Position numbers and translations under genes: made by a program
Notes under the pieces: generated by a model
Told to the model about the DNA's origin: nothing
The model's database searches: none
The model's input: the letters and a program-made list of their open reading frames with translations, nothing else
In this document: positions 53,039 to 61,519 of the stretch, piece after piece
Numbering within the stretch: position 1 is the first letter of the stretch
Layout of the letters: each line of letters opens with the position of its first letter
Assembly: GCF_033947565.1 (NCBI RefSeq)
Contig: NZ_JARPVX010000012.1
Span: 26,816-90,815 of the forward strand
From: Lichenihabitans sp033947565
GTDB lineage: Bacteria; Pseudomonadota; Alphaproteobacteria; Rhizobiales; Beijerinckiaceae
Length of the DNA stretch: 64,000 nt
Direction of reading: 5' to 3'

Positions 53039-54679
53039 TCATTGCGTCAGGCGCAGCGAGCCGATGCTCTTCGCGATCTGATCGAAGGCCGACATGAGGT
53101 CGGTCGAGTTGTTGGCGATATAGGCCTGGCTGGACGTGGTGGCGCAGGACTGCAGCAGGCTGATCCCCTGCTTGTCGATCGGGTCCGAGGACACGCTGAA
53201 CCCGATGGTGTAGACAGAGATCCCGCTCGCCTTAATGTTCGTGCAGGTTTCCGCGGTGATCTGGTCGATCGCGTTCCGCAGCTGCGTGGTGCTGGTCGAG
53301 GATGCATAGCTCGACGGGAACCCCGCCAGGGCGCTGCTGCCGTCAGCATTGGTCAGGTAGCCGCCCGGAAAATAATTGCTTTTATTGGGGGAGTTCAGCA
53401 GATCCCAGGCATTGGTGCCGTCCGTCATCAGGATCAGGATCTTGGACGTCGTGGTCGAAGCGTAAGGAGCGCCGTCGGCAAAGACGCTGATGGGCGACAG
53501 CGTGCGCCATCCCCAGATCAGCCCCTCGTGAATGTTGGTGTTGCCACTCGCCTGCAGACTGTTGATCAGGGTTTTCAGCGTGGTGCTGTCGCCGGTGAGG
53601 CGCTGCAGCGGCTGGGTAATGCATTGCTTGTTAGGGCCGATGCTAGTCGAGCTGGTCACTTTGGGGGCAACGTATTTGCAGGCCTGTTTTTCGGCTGCCA
53701 TGAAATCCGTTGGCGCATCACAGCCTGAGGCGCCGTTGCTGTCCGCCAGGTAGCTGTTGTTGACATCATAGCTGGTGCTACCCTGCTGGAACGAGCCAGA
53801 GCCGACTCCGCCCGGCTCGTCGGGCGAGAACATCGGCACGTAGAGCGTACTGTTGCTGGTCGGCGCGCCGTCCTGTGTGTCGAGCGGATAGGCGAGGGAC
53901 TCGAAGCAGCCTCCCCATCCCCAGGTGCTCTTGGCCTTCTGCAAGGCCGAGAAGATGGAGAAGCGACTGGTGAACCCGGCTGCGGCGGCCTGCTGCTTGT
54001 CGACGTTGGTCCAATGGGAGGGTGACAGCCCGTTGCTATCGACCCACGGCATCGCCGCATAAGCGGTCGGATCGAGCTTCACCGTGACCGCGAAGGGCGT
54101 CACCGAGATCCGGCTGTTGCTCGCAAAAGCCTTGCTGGACTTGATATAGTCGACGAAGTTCGAGGCTGCGGCCTGCAGGGCCGCGATCTTGGTGGTGCCG
54201 CCCCCGGAATTCTTCATGGAACCGGTGGTGTCGAGCACCAGCGCAATCTCGAAGGTCTTGGGGGCCGGCGTCCCGCATTGCGCTGTCGCGACGGTGTCGA
54301 GTTGGGGCTTGCCCACGAAGCTCGAGAACAACGCATCCACCCCGGCCTGGGTGGTGAGGGAAATCTTCCGGGGCGGCCCTGCCGTGACCGTCAAAGGTTG
54401 GGCCGCCACGCGCTTGTCGCCCGCCATGTATTCCGCCATCATCAGCACGGCCTTGGCCTGAAGCGTGGCCGTGCTGGTTCCGAGGTCGGTCTTGCACAGC
54501 GCCAGGGCCGTTGCGTCGGTGGCGGCCTGCAGCTTCACCTGCAAGCGGGTGATCAGGCCGTAGTCGATCGCCACCCCGGTGAAGGCCATCAGGGGCATCA
54601 TCGCGATCGCAAAGATGACGGCGACATTGCCGCCCCGTCCGCCGAAGAAGCGTCGGGTCAGTCCAGGCCACGCCCTCAT
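53039..54679 (-). CDS. TadG-like pilus/envelope protein with VWA domain
   Basis: A 546-residue protein: an N-terminal TadE/TadG-type membrane anchor (GGNVAVIFAIAMMPLMAFTGVAIDYG, after an Arg-rich start), then a von Willebrand A domain whose MIDAS reads LVLDTTGSM with ILMTDGTNAW further on. A Ser/Gly/Asn-rich middle with several Cys fits a surface-exposed region. The ATG at 54677-54679 is chosen; two upstream ATGs (54697, 54727) overlap the next gene. Third of three genes with the TadE-like proteins. Converges on the kinase gene. Confidence 0.85.
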   Translation of the reverse strand: MRAWPGLTRRFFGGRGGNVAVIFAIAMMPLMAFTGVAIDYGLITRLQVKLQAATDATALALCKTDLGTSTATLQAKAVLMMAEYMAGDKRVAAQPLTVTAGPPRKISLTTQAGVDALFSSFVGKPQLDTVATAQCGTPAPKTFEIALVLDTTGSMKNSGGGTTKIAALQAAASNFVDYIKSSKAFASNSRISVTPFAVTVKLDPTAYAAMPWVDSNGLSPSHWTNVDKQQAAAAGFTSRFSIFSALQKAKSTWGWGGCFESLAYPLDTQDGAPTSNSTLYVPMFSPDEPGGVGSGSFQQGSTSYDVNNSYLADSNGASGCDAPTDFMAAEKQACKYVAPKVTSSTSIGPNKQCITQPLQRLTGDSTTLKTLINSLQASGNTNIHEGLIWGWRTLSPISVFADGAPYASTTTSKILILMTDGTNAWDLLNSPNKSNYFPGGYLTNADGSSALAGFPSSYASSTSTTQLRNAIDQITAETCTNIKASGISVYTIGFSVSSDPIDKQGISLLQSCATTSSQAYIANNSTDLMSAFDQIAKSIGSLRLTQ

Positions 54680-54707
54680 CGCAGGCCGGCCTTCCATGAG
54701 GCGGTCA

Positions 54708-55349
54708 TCAGGGGCACTTCGATCCACCCGGCATGATGATCTCGGTTGTGCTGCCGTTGTAGGTCGTCCCGCCCCGGGTCGGCCAAGGAAAGCTCGACCG
54801 CAGCAGGATGCTGCCGTTGACGCCGCCGATCAGGTTCACCAGCGTCGAGCCGACCATCGGGCTGTAGGGCATCTGGATCTCCGCCAGCACGTATCGGTTG
54901 CCGTCCTGCAGGAAGCTCGCCGGGATCTTCAGGTCGGTTGCCAGTCCCGTGGCGCGAGCCGTGCCGTTGCTGTTCGCCACGCTGGAGCACACGCGGGGAT
55001 TGGTAGCGGATGCGCTGAGGTCGACCGCCAGCGCGCTCATCACGATGGCGACCTGGGAGCTCGGAAACGGTTGGAGCACCAACGAGGCCGAGGCCAGGAT
55101 GTCGCTCGCGGTGGCGGACGACATGGGATTGACGGTGTCGCCCTGCGACGTCAGGTCCGCGATGGTCCGCGCCGTCAAGGTCACCTTGCGCCAGTTGTCG
55201 ATCGCATGGGCCATCTCCGACATGCCCGCAAAGATCGTCAGGGCGAGCGGCAGGATCAGGGCGAACTCGACGGCCGACACACCCCTGCGATGCCCGAGGA
55301 AGCGGCGGACCCGTCCGTTCCGTACCGAGGGAAGGCGTGGCACCGGCAT
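54708..55349 (-). CDS. TadE-like pseudopilin
   Basis: A 213-residue protein with an Arg-rich N-terminus, then RRGVSAVEFALILPLALTIFAG: the TadE prepilin-like motif (Gly, Glu at +5) and a single hydrophobic helix. The remainder is a Ser/Thr-rich periplasmic domain with two cysteines. TadE proteins are minor pseudopilins processed by the prepilin peptidase TadV. Its start abuts the stop of the upstream TadE-like gene. Confidence 0.82.
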   Translation of the reverse strand: MPVPRLPSVRNGRVRRFLGHRRGVSAVEFALILPLALTIFAGMSEMAHAIDNWRKVTLTARTIADLTSQGDTVNPMSSATASDILASASLVLQPFPSSQVAIVMSALAVDLSASATNPRVCSSVANSNGTARATGLATDLKIPASFLQDGNRYVLAEIQMPYSPMVGSTLVNLIGGVNGSILLRSSFPWPTRGGTTYNGSTTEIIMPGGSKCP

Positions 55350-55925
55350 CTAGCAGGTGCTCGTCGTCGTATAAGGCTCCGTCCGGAACACCAGCGTCGA
55401 TTGCAGCAGCTTGGACCCGTCGGCAAAATTCTGCAGGCCGGACGCCATGAGAGTGAAGAAGACGGGGAATTTCACGGCAGCGCGGATCACCACGATCTTG
55501 CCGGGGGCCGCGCAGGAATAATTGCTGCCGAACCCTGAGCTCCAGTCCTTCGTGATCGGATCCAGCGGGCTCGTGGCGACGCTTGTTCCTAACGACGATC
55601 CGAGCACCACATCGAGCTTGACCGATGAACAATCGAACACGGTGGCGCGTCCCGACTGGCACATGATGGCCTTCAGCTTGGTCAACAGGGTGCTGGAGTC
55701 GGTCACGCCGGCGTTCTGCGTCTGGAATGTGCCGGTGAAGATTTCGCGGGCGGTCTTCTGCAGCATGAAATCGAGGTTCTGGGCCGCCCAGATCACGAAG
55801 GCGATCTGGATGATGCCGCCGAGAAGCGCGAAGAACGGCAGGCTGATCAGGCCGAATTCCACAGCCGCAGTGGCGCCCCGATGACGCGTGAACAGGCTTA
55901 TCGATCTTACGCTTTGAAGAAGCAT
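55350..55925 (-). CDS. TadE-like pseudopilin, first gene of the set
   Basis: A 191-residue protein: RHRGATAAVEFGLISLPFFALLGGII (prepilin-like site after Gly with Glu at +5, then a hydrophobic helix), followed by a periplasmic domain with four cysteines (CQSG, DCSS, SCAAP and terminal C). Heads a three-gene operon with another TadE-like protein and the TadG-like VWA protein. TadE family membership is clear; its role in a pilus is inferred. Confidence 0.82.
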   Translation of the reverse strand: MLLQSVRSISLFTRHRGATAAVEFGLISLPFFALLGGIIQIAFVIWAAQNLDFMLQKTAREIFTGTFQTQNAGVTDSSTLLTKLKAIMCQSGRATVFDCSSVKLDVVLGSSLGTSVATSPLDPITKDWSSGFGSNYSCAAPGKIVVIRAAVKFPVFFTLMASGLQNFADGSKLLQSTLVFRTEPYTTTSTC

Positions 55926-56214
55926 GCTGCCGCTGAGTTCGAGGGGCCTTCAAAGGCTACAGCTAAGTTATTAAAAACATAGGTGAAGGATCGGAGGCTT
56001 TGCGACGACCCAGCCGGTTCGCGTTGCAGCCTTTGATCGACAGCAAGGCCTCCTGGCGGCGACGTCCCTTGCCCCAACCAAGGTCATCACGGCCATAACC
56101 CTAGGTCAGTGCCGGTCAGGCCTTTCACGGTGCAGCGACACGGACCCTGCGTCGCATCCACGCCCCGCGGGTTCGTCCCCATTGTTGAGACCGTCACCCG
56201 AACCGAGCCCCGCC
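55926..56214. other. Intergenic region between the tadE-like gene and the slipin gene
   Basis: This 289-bp divergent gap holds no gene I can support. It contains an A/T-rich patch (TTATTAAAAACAT, 55968-55980) where the minus-strand promoter for the tad-like set may lie, but no clear -35/-10 pair was found. Confidence 0.4.
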
Positions 56215-57051
56215 ATGAACCCGATCACCCTGACGCTCACGGTCCTCCTGGTCGCGGCCGGTGCCGGGCTGGCGCCCTTCAGTCCCATCGTGGCGGCGAT
56301 CCTGATCGGGCTCGGCGTGCTGGTGTTCTTGTCGCTGCGCATCGCCAATGCCTGGGAGCGGGCCGTGGTGCTGCGGGCCGGGCGCTTCGCCGGGGTGAAG
56401 GGCCCGGGGCTCTACTGGATGGTGCCGGTGATCGACCGGGTGGCGGCCGTGGTGGATGGCCGCATCCAGACCACCGCCTTCAACGCCGAACAGGCCCTGA
56501 CGCGCGACACCGTGCCGGTGAACGTCGACGCCATCATCTTCTGGCAGGTGGCGGACGCCCGCAAGGCCGCGATCGACATCCAGGACTACCGGCAGGCCAT
56601 CGACCGGGTGGCCCAGACCTCGCTGCGCGAGATGATCGGCTCGTCGATGTTGTCGGCGCTGTTGTCCGACCGCAAGGCCGCCGACGAGCGCCTCGGCGAT
56701 GTGATCGGCGGCAAGACGGCCGCCTGGGGCATCACGGTGATGTCGGTGGAGATCCGCGACGTGGCGATCCCGGTGGCGTTGCAGGACGCCATGTCGCGCC
56801 AGGCCCAGGCCGAGCGCGAGCGGCAGGCCCGGGTGATCCTCGGCGCCGCCGAACTCGAGATCGCGGGCAAGTTCGTCGAGGCGGCCGAGATCTACGGCCG
56901 CTCCCCGACGGCGCTGCAGCTCAGGGCCATGAACATCATCTACGAAACCACCAAGGAACGCGGTGCCACCATCCTGATGCCGACCAGCATGGTGGACAGC
57001 ATGAACCCAGCCGCCGCGGTGGCCCTGGCCGAGGCCGCGAAGCGCGGTTAG
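56215..57051 (+). CDS. Slipin (stomatin/prohibitin-family membrane protein)
   Basis: A 278-residue SPFH-domain protein: two N-terminal hydrophobic segments (residues 5-42), then ANAWERAVVLRAGRFAGVKGPGLYWMVPVIDRV and the SPFH core (TRDTVPVNVDAIIFWQV, AQTSLREMIGSSML), and a C-terminal helical tail (AQAERERQARVILGAAELEIA). Slipins scaffold membrane microdomains. In many genomes they pair with an NfeD protease-like partner; none is adjacent. The gene overlaps the end of the convergent betC by 2-3 bp. Confidence 0.9.
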   Translation: MNPITLTLTVLLVAAGAGLAPFSPIVAAILIGLGVLVFLSLRIANAWERAVVLRAGRFAGVKGPGLYWMVPVIDRVAAVVDGRIQTTAFNAEQALTRDTVPVNVDAIIFWQVADARKAAIDIQDYRQAIDRVAQTSLREMIGSSMLSALLSDRKAADERLGDVIGGKTAAWGITVMSVEIRDVAIPVALQDAMSRQAQAERERQARVILGAAELEIAGKFVEAAEIYGRSPTALQLRAMNIIYETTKERGATILMPTSMVDSMNPAAAVALAEAAKRG

Positions 57052-58568
57052 GGCCGTACCCGGGGAAAGCGCGCCCGCGCCTCGAGGTCGTCGAGGTCGA
57101 TCGTGTTGCGCATGTATTGCCGGGTCGCGTCCGTGAAGGGCTGGAAGTCCCATGGGCTAATGCGGCCGGTCATCAGGGCGGCATCGACGAGGCGGCGCCG
57201 GCGCTGCGAGGCTCGCACGGCCGCATCGAGCGCCGGCAGGTCCCAGCGGGCCGCCACGGCGGCGCGGAAATCCGCCATGACGGCGCCGAGCGCCGGGTCG
57301 TCGGCCCGGTTGCGGGTTTCCGTCGGGTCGGCCGCGAGGTCGTAAAGCTGGTCCGGGTCGCCGGGCGCATGGATGAATTTGTAGGCGCCGCGTCGCAGCA
57401 TCAGCATCGGCGCCACCGCGCCCTCGGCCAGATATTCGCCGATCGCCTCGTCATGCCCGTCGCGGCCCGTCAGGTGCGGCACGAGCGAACGGCCGTCGAT
57501 GGGGCTCGCGAGGTCGCGCTCGGGGTCGCCGCCCGCGATGGCGACCAGGGTGGGCAGCACGTCGAGCAGCGACACGGCCTCGTGGCGCCGCCCGGCCGCG
57601 ATGCCGGGCCCGGCCACCACCAGCGGCACCCGGGCGCCACCCTCGAGGAACGTCATCTTATACCACAGGCCGCGCTCGCCCAGCATCTCGCCATGGTCGC
57701 TCAGGAACACCACGACGGTGTTGTCGGCGAGGCCGGTGGCATCCAGCGCCGACAGCAGGCGGCCGAGCTGGTCGTCGCAGAACGCGATGGCGCCGTAATA
57801 AGCGTGGCGGGCGTTGCGCACCTGGGCCTCCGTCACCGGCTCCCCGTCCATGGCGCTGACGTGGCGCAGCCGCGCCGTATGCGGGTCGAGCGGCACGTCG
57901 TCCCGGTCGAGCGCCGGCATGTCGATGCTGTTGTGATCGTAGCGGTCCCAATAAAGCTGCGGCACCGCGAAGGGGTCGTGCGGGTGGGTCAGCGACGCCA
58001 CCAGGAAAAAGGGCCGGTCCATCGGGCCCCGCACATGGTCGTAGAGCGCCCGCTCGGCCGCGAACACCACCTCCTCATCGAAGTCGATCTGGTTGGTGCG
58101 CACGCAGGTGCCGGCGTCCTGGACCGAACTCATGTTGTGGTACCAGGACGGCCGGACTTCGGGCTCGGCCCAGTCGGGCGTCCAACCGTAGTCGGCCGGG
58201 TAGATGTCGGTGGTCAGCCGCTCCTCGAAGCCGTGCTGCTGGTCGGGGCCGCAGAAATGCATCTTGCCCGACAACATCGTCCGGTAGCCGCGATGGCGAA
58301 GGTAATGCGCCACCGTCGGCAGGTCGGCCCGGAACTCGGCCGCATTGTCGTAGGCGCCGGTGCGTGACGGCAGCGCGCCCGTCATCAGGGCGGCCCGCGA
58401 CGGCGCGCACAACGGCGACGCGCAATACGCGTTGTCGAACACCGTGCCGCGCGCGGCCAGACGGGCGAGGTTCGGCGCCTTGACGAGCGGATGGCCATGG
58501 ATCGGCAGGAAGGCCGGGTTGAGCTGGTCCACCATGACGATCAGGATGTTCGGGGTCTGGGCCGGCAC
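57048..58568 (-). CDS. betC: Choline-sulfatase
   Basis: Hydrolyses choline-O-sulfate to choline and sulfate, feeding glycine-betaine synthesis and sulfur supply. Type I sulfatase motif CAPSR with the Cys that becomes formylglycine; other markers are ILIVMVDQLNPAF at the N-terminus, GKMHFCGPDQQHGFEERLTTDIYPADYGW, and FLSDHGEMLGERGLWYKM. All match BetC closely. The GTG at 58566-58568 is chosen because GAGGA lies seven bases upstream and it gives 506 residues, the family length; the frame is open up to 58697, but that part is not conserved. betA, betB and betI are not in the window. Confidence 0.9.
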   Translation of the reverse strand: MPAQTPNILIVMVDQLNPAFLPIHGHPLVKAPNLARLAARGTVFDNAYCASPLCAPSRAALMTGALPSRTGAYDNAAEFRADLPTVAHYLRHRGYRTMLSGKMHFCGPDQQHGFEERLTTDIYPADYGWTPDWAEPEVRPSWYHNMSSVQDAGTCVRTNQIDFDEEVVFAAERALYDHVRGPMDRPFFLVASLTHPHDPFAVPQLYWDRYDHNSIDMPALDRDDVPLDPHTARLRHVSAMDGEPVTEAQVRNARHAYYGAIAFCDDQLGRLLSALDATGLADNTVVVFLSDHGEMLGERGLWYKMTFLEGGARVPLVVAGPGIAAGRRHEAVSLLDVLPTLVAIAGGDPERDLASPIDGRSLVPHLTGRDGHDEAIGEYLAEGAVAPMLMLRRGAYKFIHAPGDPDQLYDLAADPTETRNRADDPALGAVMADFRAAVAARWDLPALDAAVRASQRRRRLVDAALMTGRISPWDFQPFTDATRQYMRNTIDLDDLEARARFPRVRP

Positions 58569-58714
58569 GCGCGCGTCCTCGTGGGGGTAGGCGCCCAGGC
58601 TCGCGGGAACTTCCCCGGCGCGCTGCTTCTTACCCGATGGCTTCTGGCCTCGGCCCGACCTTGCGGTCGCGTCGCCGCCAGTCATGGTAGGCCGCACAGG
58701 GAGGCGATTCGTTT

Positions 58715-59803
58715 ATGGCGTCAACGGCGATACGGCTGGCGGTCGGGTGGGGAGCGGTGCTGCTGTTCGCCCTGGCGGGCCCGACCCTTTTCGCCGCCGC
58801 CGGGGATGGCTGGGGCAACCTTCCGGTGTTTCTCGGCCTGCTTGGCGTCATCATGTGGTCGGCCTTCGGTGTGGTGGGCGAGGCCGATCATCTGGCCGAA
58901 ATGCTGGGCGAACCGCTCGGCACCCTGGTGCTGACGCTGTCGATCGTGCTGATCGAGGTGGCGCTGATCGGCGCCGTGATGCTCAGCGGCGCCGAACCGA
59001 CGCTCGGCCGCGACACCATGTTCGCGGTGCTGATGATCGTGCTGAACGGCGTCGTGGGACTGGCGCTGCTGCTTGGCGGCTGGCGCTACCATGTGCAGAG
59101 CTACAATTTCCAGGGCGCCACCTCGTTCCTGGCCGTGATCCTGCCGCTCACGGTGGTGACCCTGATCCTGCCGAACTTCACCCGCTCGACGCCGGGCGGC
59201 ACGCTCAGCCTCGGCCAGGAGATCGCCTTCACGATCTTCACGCTGGCGCTTTACGGCACCTTTCTGGCGCTGCAGACAGGGCGGCACCGCGACTTCTTTA
59301 TCGGGCCGGAGGATGGCGCCGCGGCCCACCACGACACCCCGGTGACGCGGCGCGCCATCGCGACCCGGACGGGGCTGCTGCTCGCCTCCGTGCTGCCGGT
59401 GGTGTTGCTCGCCAAGCAGCTCGCCAAGGTGCTGGACAAGGGCATTCACGCGCTCGGGGCGCCGCCGGCGCTCGGCGGCGTCACCATCGCGGTGATCGTC
59501 TTCACGCCCGAGGCCATCGCGGCGCTCCGGGCCGTCAACCTCAACAAGCTGCAGCGCACCGTCAACCTGTGCCTCGGCGCCGCCGCCTCGACGATCGGGC
59601 TGACGGTGCCGGTGGTGCTGGCGCTCGCGGCCGCCACCAGCCAGAACATCGTGCTCGGCCTTGATCCGGCCGAAATGGTATTGCTGGTGCTGACCCTTGT
59701 CCTCAACCTGCTGACCTTCACGTCGCGCCGCACCACCGTGCTGCACGGCGCCATGCACCTGATGGTCTTCGCGGTCTATCTCACCTTGATCTTCAATCCC
59801 TGA
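58715..59803 (+). CDS. CaCA-family calcium/sodium:proton antiporter (ChaA-like)
   Basis: A 362-residue inner-membrane antiporter with about 11 hydrophobic segments. The two alpha repeats are visible: GEPLGTLVLTLSIVLIEVALIG near residues 66-87 and FTPEAIAALRAVNLNKLQRTVNLCLGAAASTIG near residues 266-298, with the conserved acidic residues. Wording is that of the ChaA subgroup, which exports Ca2+, Na+ or K+ at alkaline pH. It diverges from betC with about 150 bp between starts. Confidence 0.9.
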   Translation: MASTAIRLAVGWGAVLLFALAGPTLFAAAGDGWGNLPVFLGLLGVIMWSAFGVVGEADHLAEMLGEPLGTLVLTLSIVLIEVALIGAVMLSGAEPTLGRDTMFAVLMIVLNGVVGLALLLGGWRYHVQSYNFQGATSFLAVILPLTVVTLILPNFTRSTPGGTLSLGQEIAFTIFTLALYGTFLALQTGRHRDFFIGPEDGAAAHHDTPVTRRAIATRTGLLLASVLPVVLLAKQLAKVLDKGIHALGAPPALGGVTIAVIVFTPEAIAALRAVNLNKLQRTVNLCLGAAASTIGLTVPVVLALAAATSQNIVLGLDPAEMVLLVLTLVLNLLTFTSRRTTVLHGAMHLMVFAVYLTLIFNP

Positions 59804-59848
59804 TCGGCAGGCCTGTCCCGGCCGATCCACCCATGCGAGTGTAAGCCC

Positions 59849-61492
59849 TTGCTAGTCAAAACCGCCTTCGTCGCGGCCCGGGACCGGCGGCGCCTCGCCA
59901 CCATCGTGGCGGTGCTGATCACCTACGGGTTCGACAAGATCATCGACCGGCTGGGCTTGCGGGCGATCGCACGGGTGGTGGCGTGGCGCACCCGCCAGGT
60001 CGACGTCACCCGGCTGACACGGCCGCAGCGCGTCCGCAAGGCCATCGAGGCGCTCGGCCCCACCTTCGTCAAGCTTGGCCAGATCCTCGCGGCGCGCCCC
60101 GACCTCCTCAGCCCGCAATGGACCGAGGAGCTGTCGAAGCTGCATTCCGGCGTCAAGCCGCTGCCGTGGGAAACCATGCGGCCGCTCATCGAGGCGGAGC
60201 TCGGCGGCGCACCGGCCGACATCTTCGCCGAATTCGACACGACGCCGATCGCCTCCGCCTCCATGGCGCAGGTCTACAAGGCCCGGCTGGAAACCGGCGA
60301 GGACGTGGTGGTCAAGGTGCTGCGCCCGGGGCTGCAGAAGGTGATCGAGGCCGACCTCCGCCTGATGGGCCATGGCTCCCGCATCGTCGAGAAGGAATGG
60401 AAGGAACTCGCCCGCTATCGGCCGCAGGAACAGATGCGCCACCTTGCCCAGGCGCTGGCGGGCGAACTCGATCTCGCCAACGAGGGCCGCAACTGTGAGC
60501 TGCTGGCCTCGCTGTTCGAGGGTCGCGACGACGTGGTGTTCCCCAAGATCCACTGGGAATACACCACCGAGAAGGTGATGGTGCAGGAGTTCATCCACGG
60601 CATCTTCCTGACCGACCAGGATAAGCTCGAGGCGGCCGGGCTCGACCGTGTGGTGCTGGCCCAGCGCGGCACCGACGTGTTCCTCCAGATGGCACTCGTC
60701 GAGGGCACCTTCCACGCCGACCCGCATCCGGGCAACATCCTGGCGCTGCCGGGCAACCGCATCGCGATGATCGACTTCGGCGCCATCGGCCGATTGACCC
60801 AGAAGCGGCGCAACCAGCTGCTGATGTTAATCGGCTCGATGCTGAACCAGGATTCCGATGGGCTGATGGCGGTGCTGCTCGATTGGAGCGGCACCTCGTC
60901 GCCCGATCTGACCCGGCTCGAAGCCTCAGCCCAGGCCTTCGTGCACCAGCATTCGGGCAAGTCGCTCAACCTCGGCCTCGTGCTGACCGACTTCATGTCC
61001 ATGGCGCGCGAGAACGACCTCGCCATGCCGACCGACCTTGCCATCCTGTTCAAGAGCCTGGTGCTGGCCGATGGCGTGATGCGCCAGCTCGACCCGAACT
61101 TCGACCTGTTCAGGGCCGCGGGCCCGACCGTGCAGTCGACCCTGCAGTCGCAATTCTCGGTCAAGGGCATCCGCTCGAAGATCGAGGCCATCGGGGCCGG
61201 GCTGTTCGGCGCCGCTTCGGAACTGCCGACGCTGATCCACCTGCTGCTGGTGCGCTTGAAGCAGGGCAAGGTGACGGTGGAGATCGAGGTGAAGGGCCTC
61301 GACCGCCTGACCCGGACGCTCGAGCGCGCCGCGGCGCGCCTCGCCATCGGGCTCGTGGTGGCGGCCTTTACCGTGACGCTGGCGCCGAAACTCTTCGCCC
61401 TCGGCAATTCGGTGGTGATCGGGGTGACGATCCTGCTCTGCCTCATCGGCGTCGGCTGGTTCACCCTGCTGGGCCGCAACAAGATGCATTGA
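59849..61492 (+). CDS. UbiB/ABC1-family atypical kinase
   Basis: A 547-residue membrane-associated kinase-like protein. The family KxGQ motif is in FVKLGQILAARPDLL (about residues 74-88), the Ala-rich nucleotide loop in IASASMAQVYKA, the catalytic loop in FHADPHPGNIL and the metal site in MIDFGAIG; two C-terminal hydrophobic helices anchor it. UbiB supports ubiquinone synthesis, probably by lipid extraction. Whether this is UbiB or a paralogue is unclear, as ubiE and coq genes are absent nearby. The start is TTG; an in-frame upstream start is blocked by a stop. Confidence 0.88.
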   Translation: MLVKTAFVAARDRRRLATIVAVLITYGFDKIIDRLGLRAIARVVAWRTRQVDVTRLTRPQRVRKAIEALGPTFVKLGQILAARPDLLSPQWTEELSKLHSGVKPLPWETMRPLIEAELGGAPADIFAEFDTTPIASASMAQVYKARLETGEDVVVKVLRPGLQKVIEADLRLMGHGSRIVEKEWKELARYRPQEQMRHLAQALAGELDLANEGRNCELLASLFEGRDDVVFPKIHWEYTTEKVMVQEFIHGIFLTDQDKLEAAGLDRVVLAQRGTDVFLQMALVEGTFHADPHPGNILALPGNRIAMIDFGAIGRLTQKRRNQLLMLIGSMLNQDSDGLMAVLLDWSGTSSPDLTRLEASAQAFVHQHSGKSLNLGLVLTDFMSMARENDLAMPTDLAILFKSLVLADGVMRQLDPNFDLFRAAGPTVQSTLQSQFSVKGIRSKIEAIGAGLFGAASELPTLIHLLLVRLKQGKVTVEIEVKGLDRLTRTLERAAARLAIGLVVAAFTVTLAPKLFALGNSVVIGVTILLCLIGVGWFTLLGRNKMH

Positions 61493-61519
61493 GGCAGCGC
61501 GCCTGCAGGGGCCGTCGGC

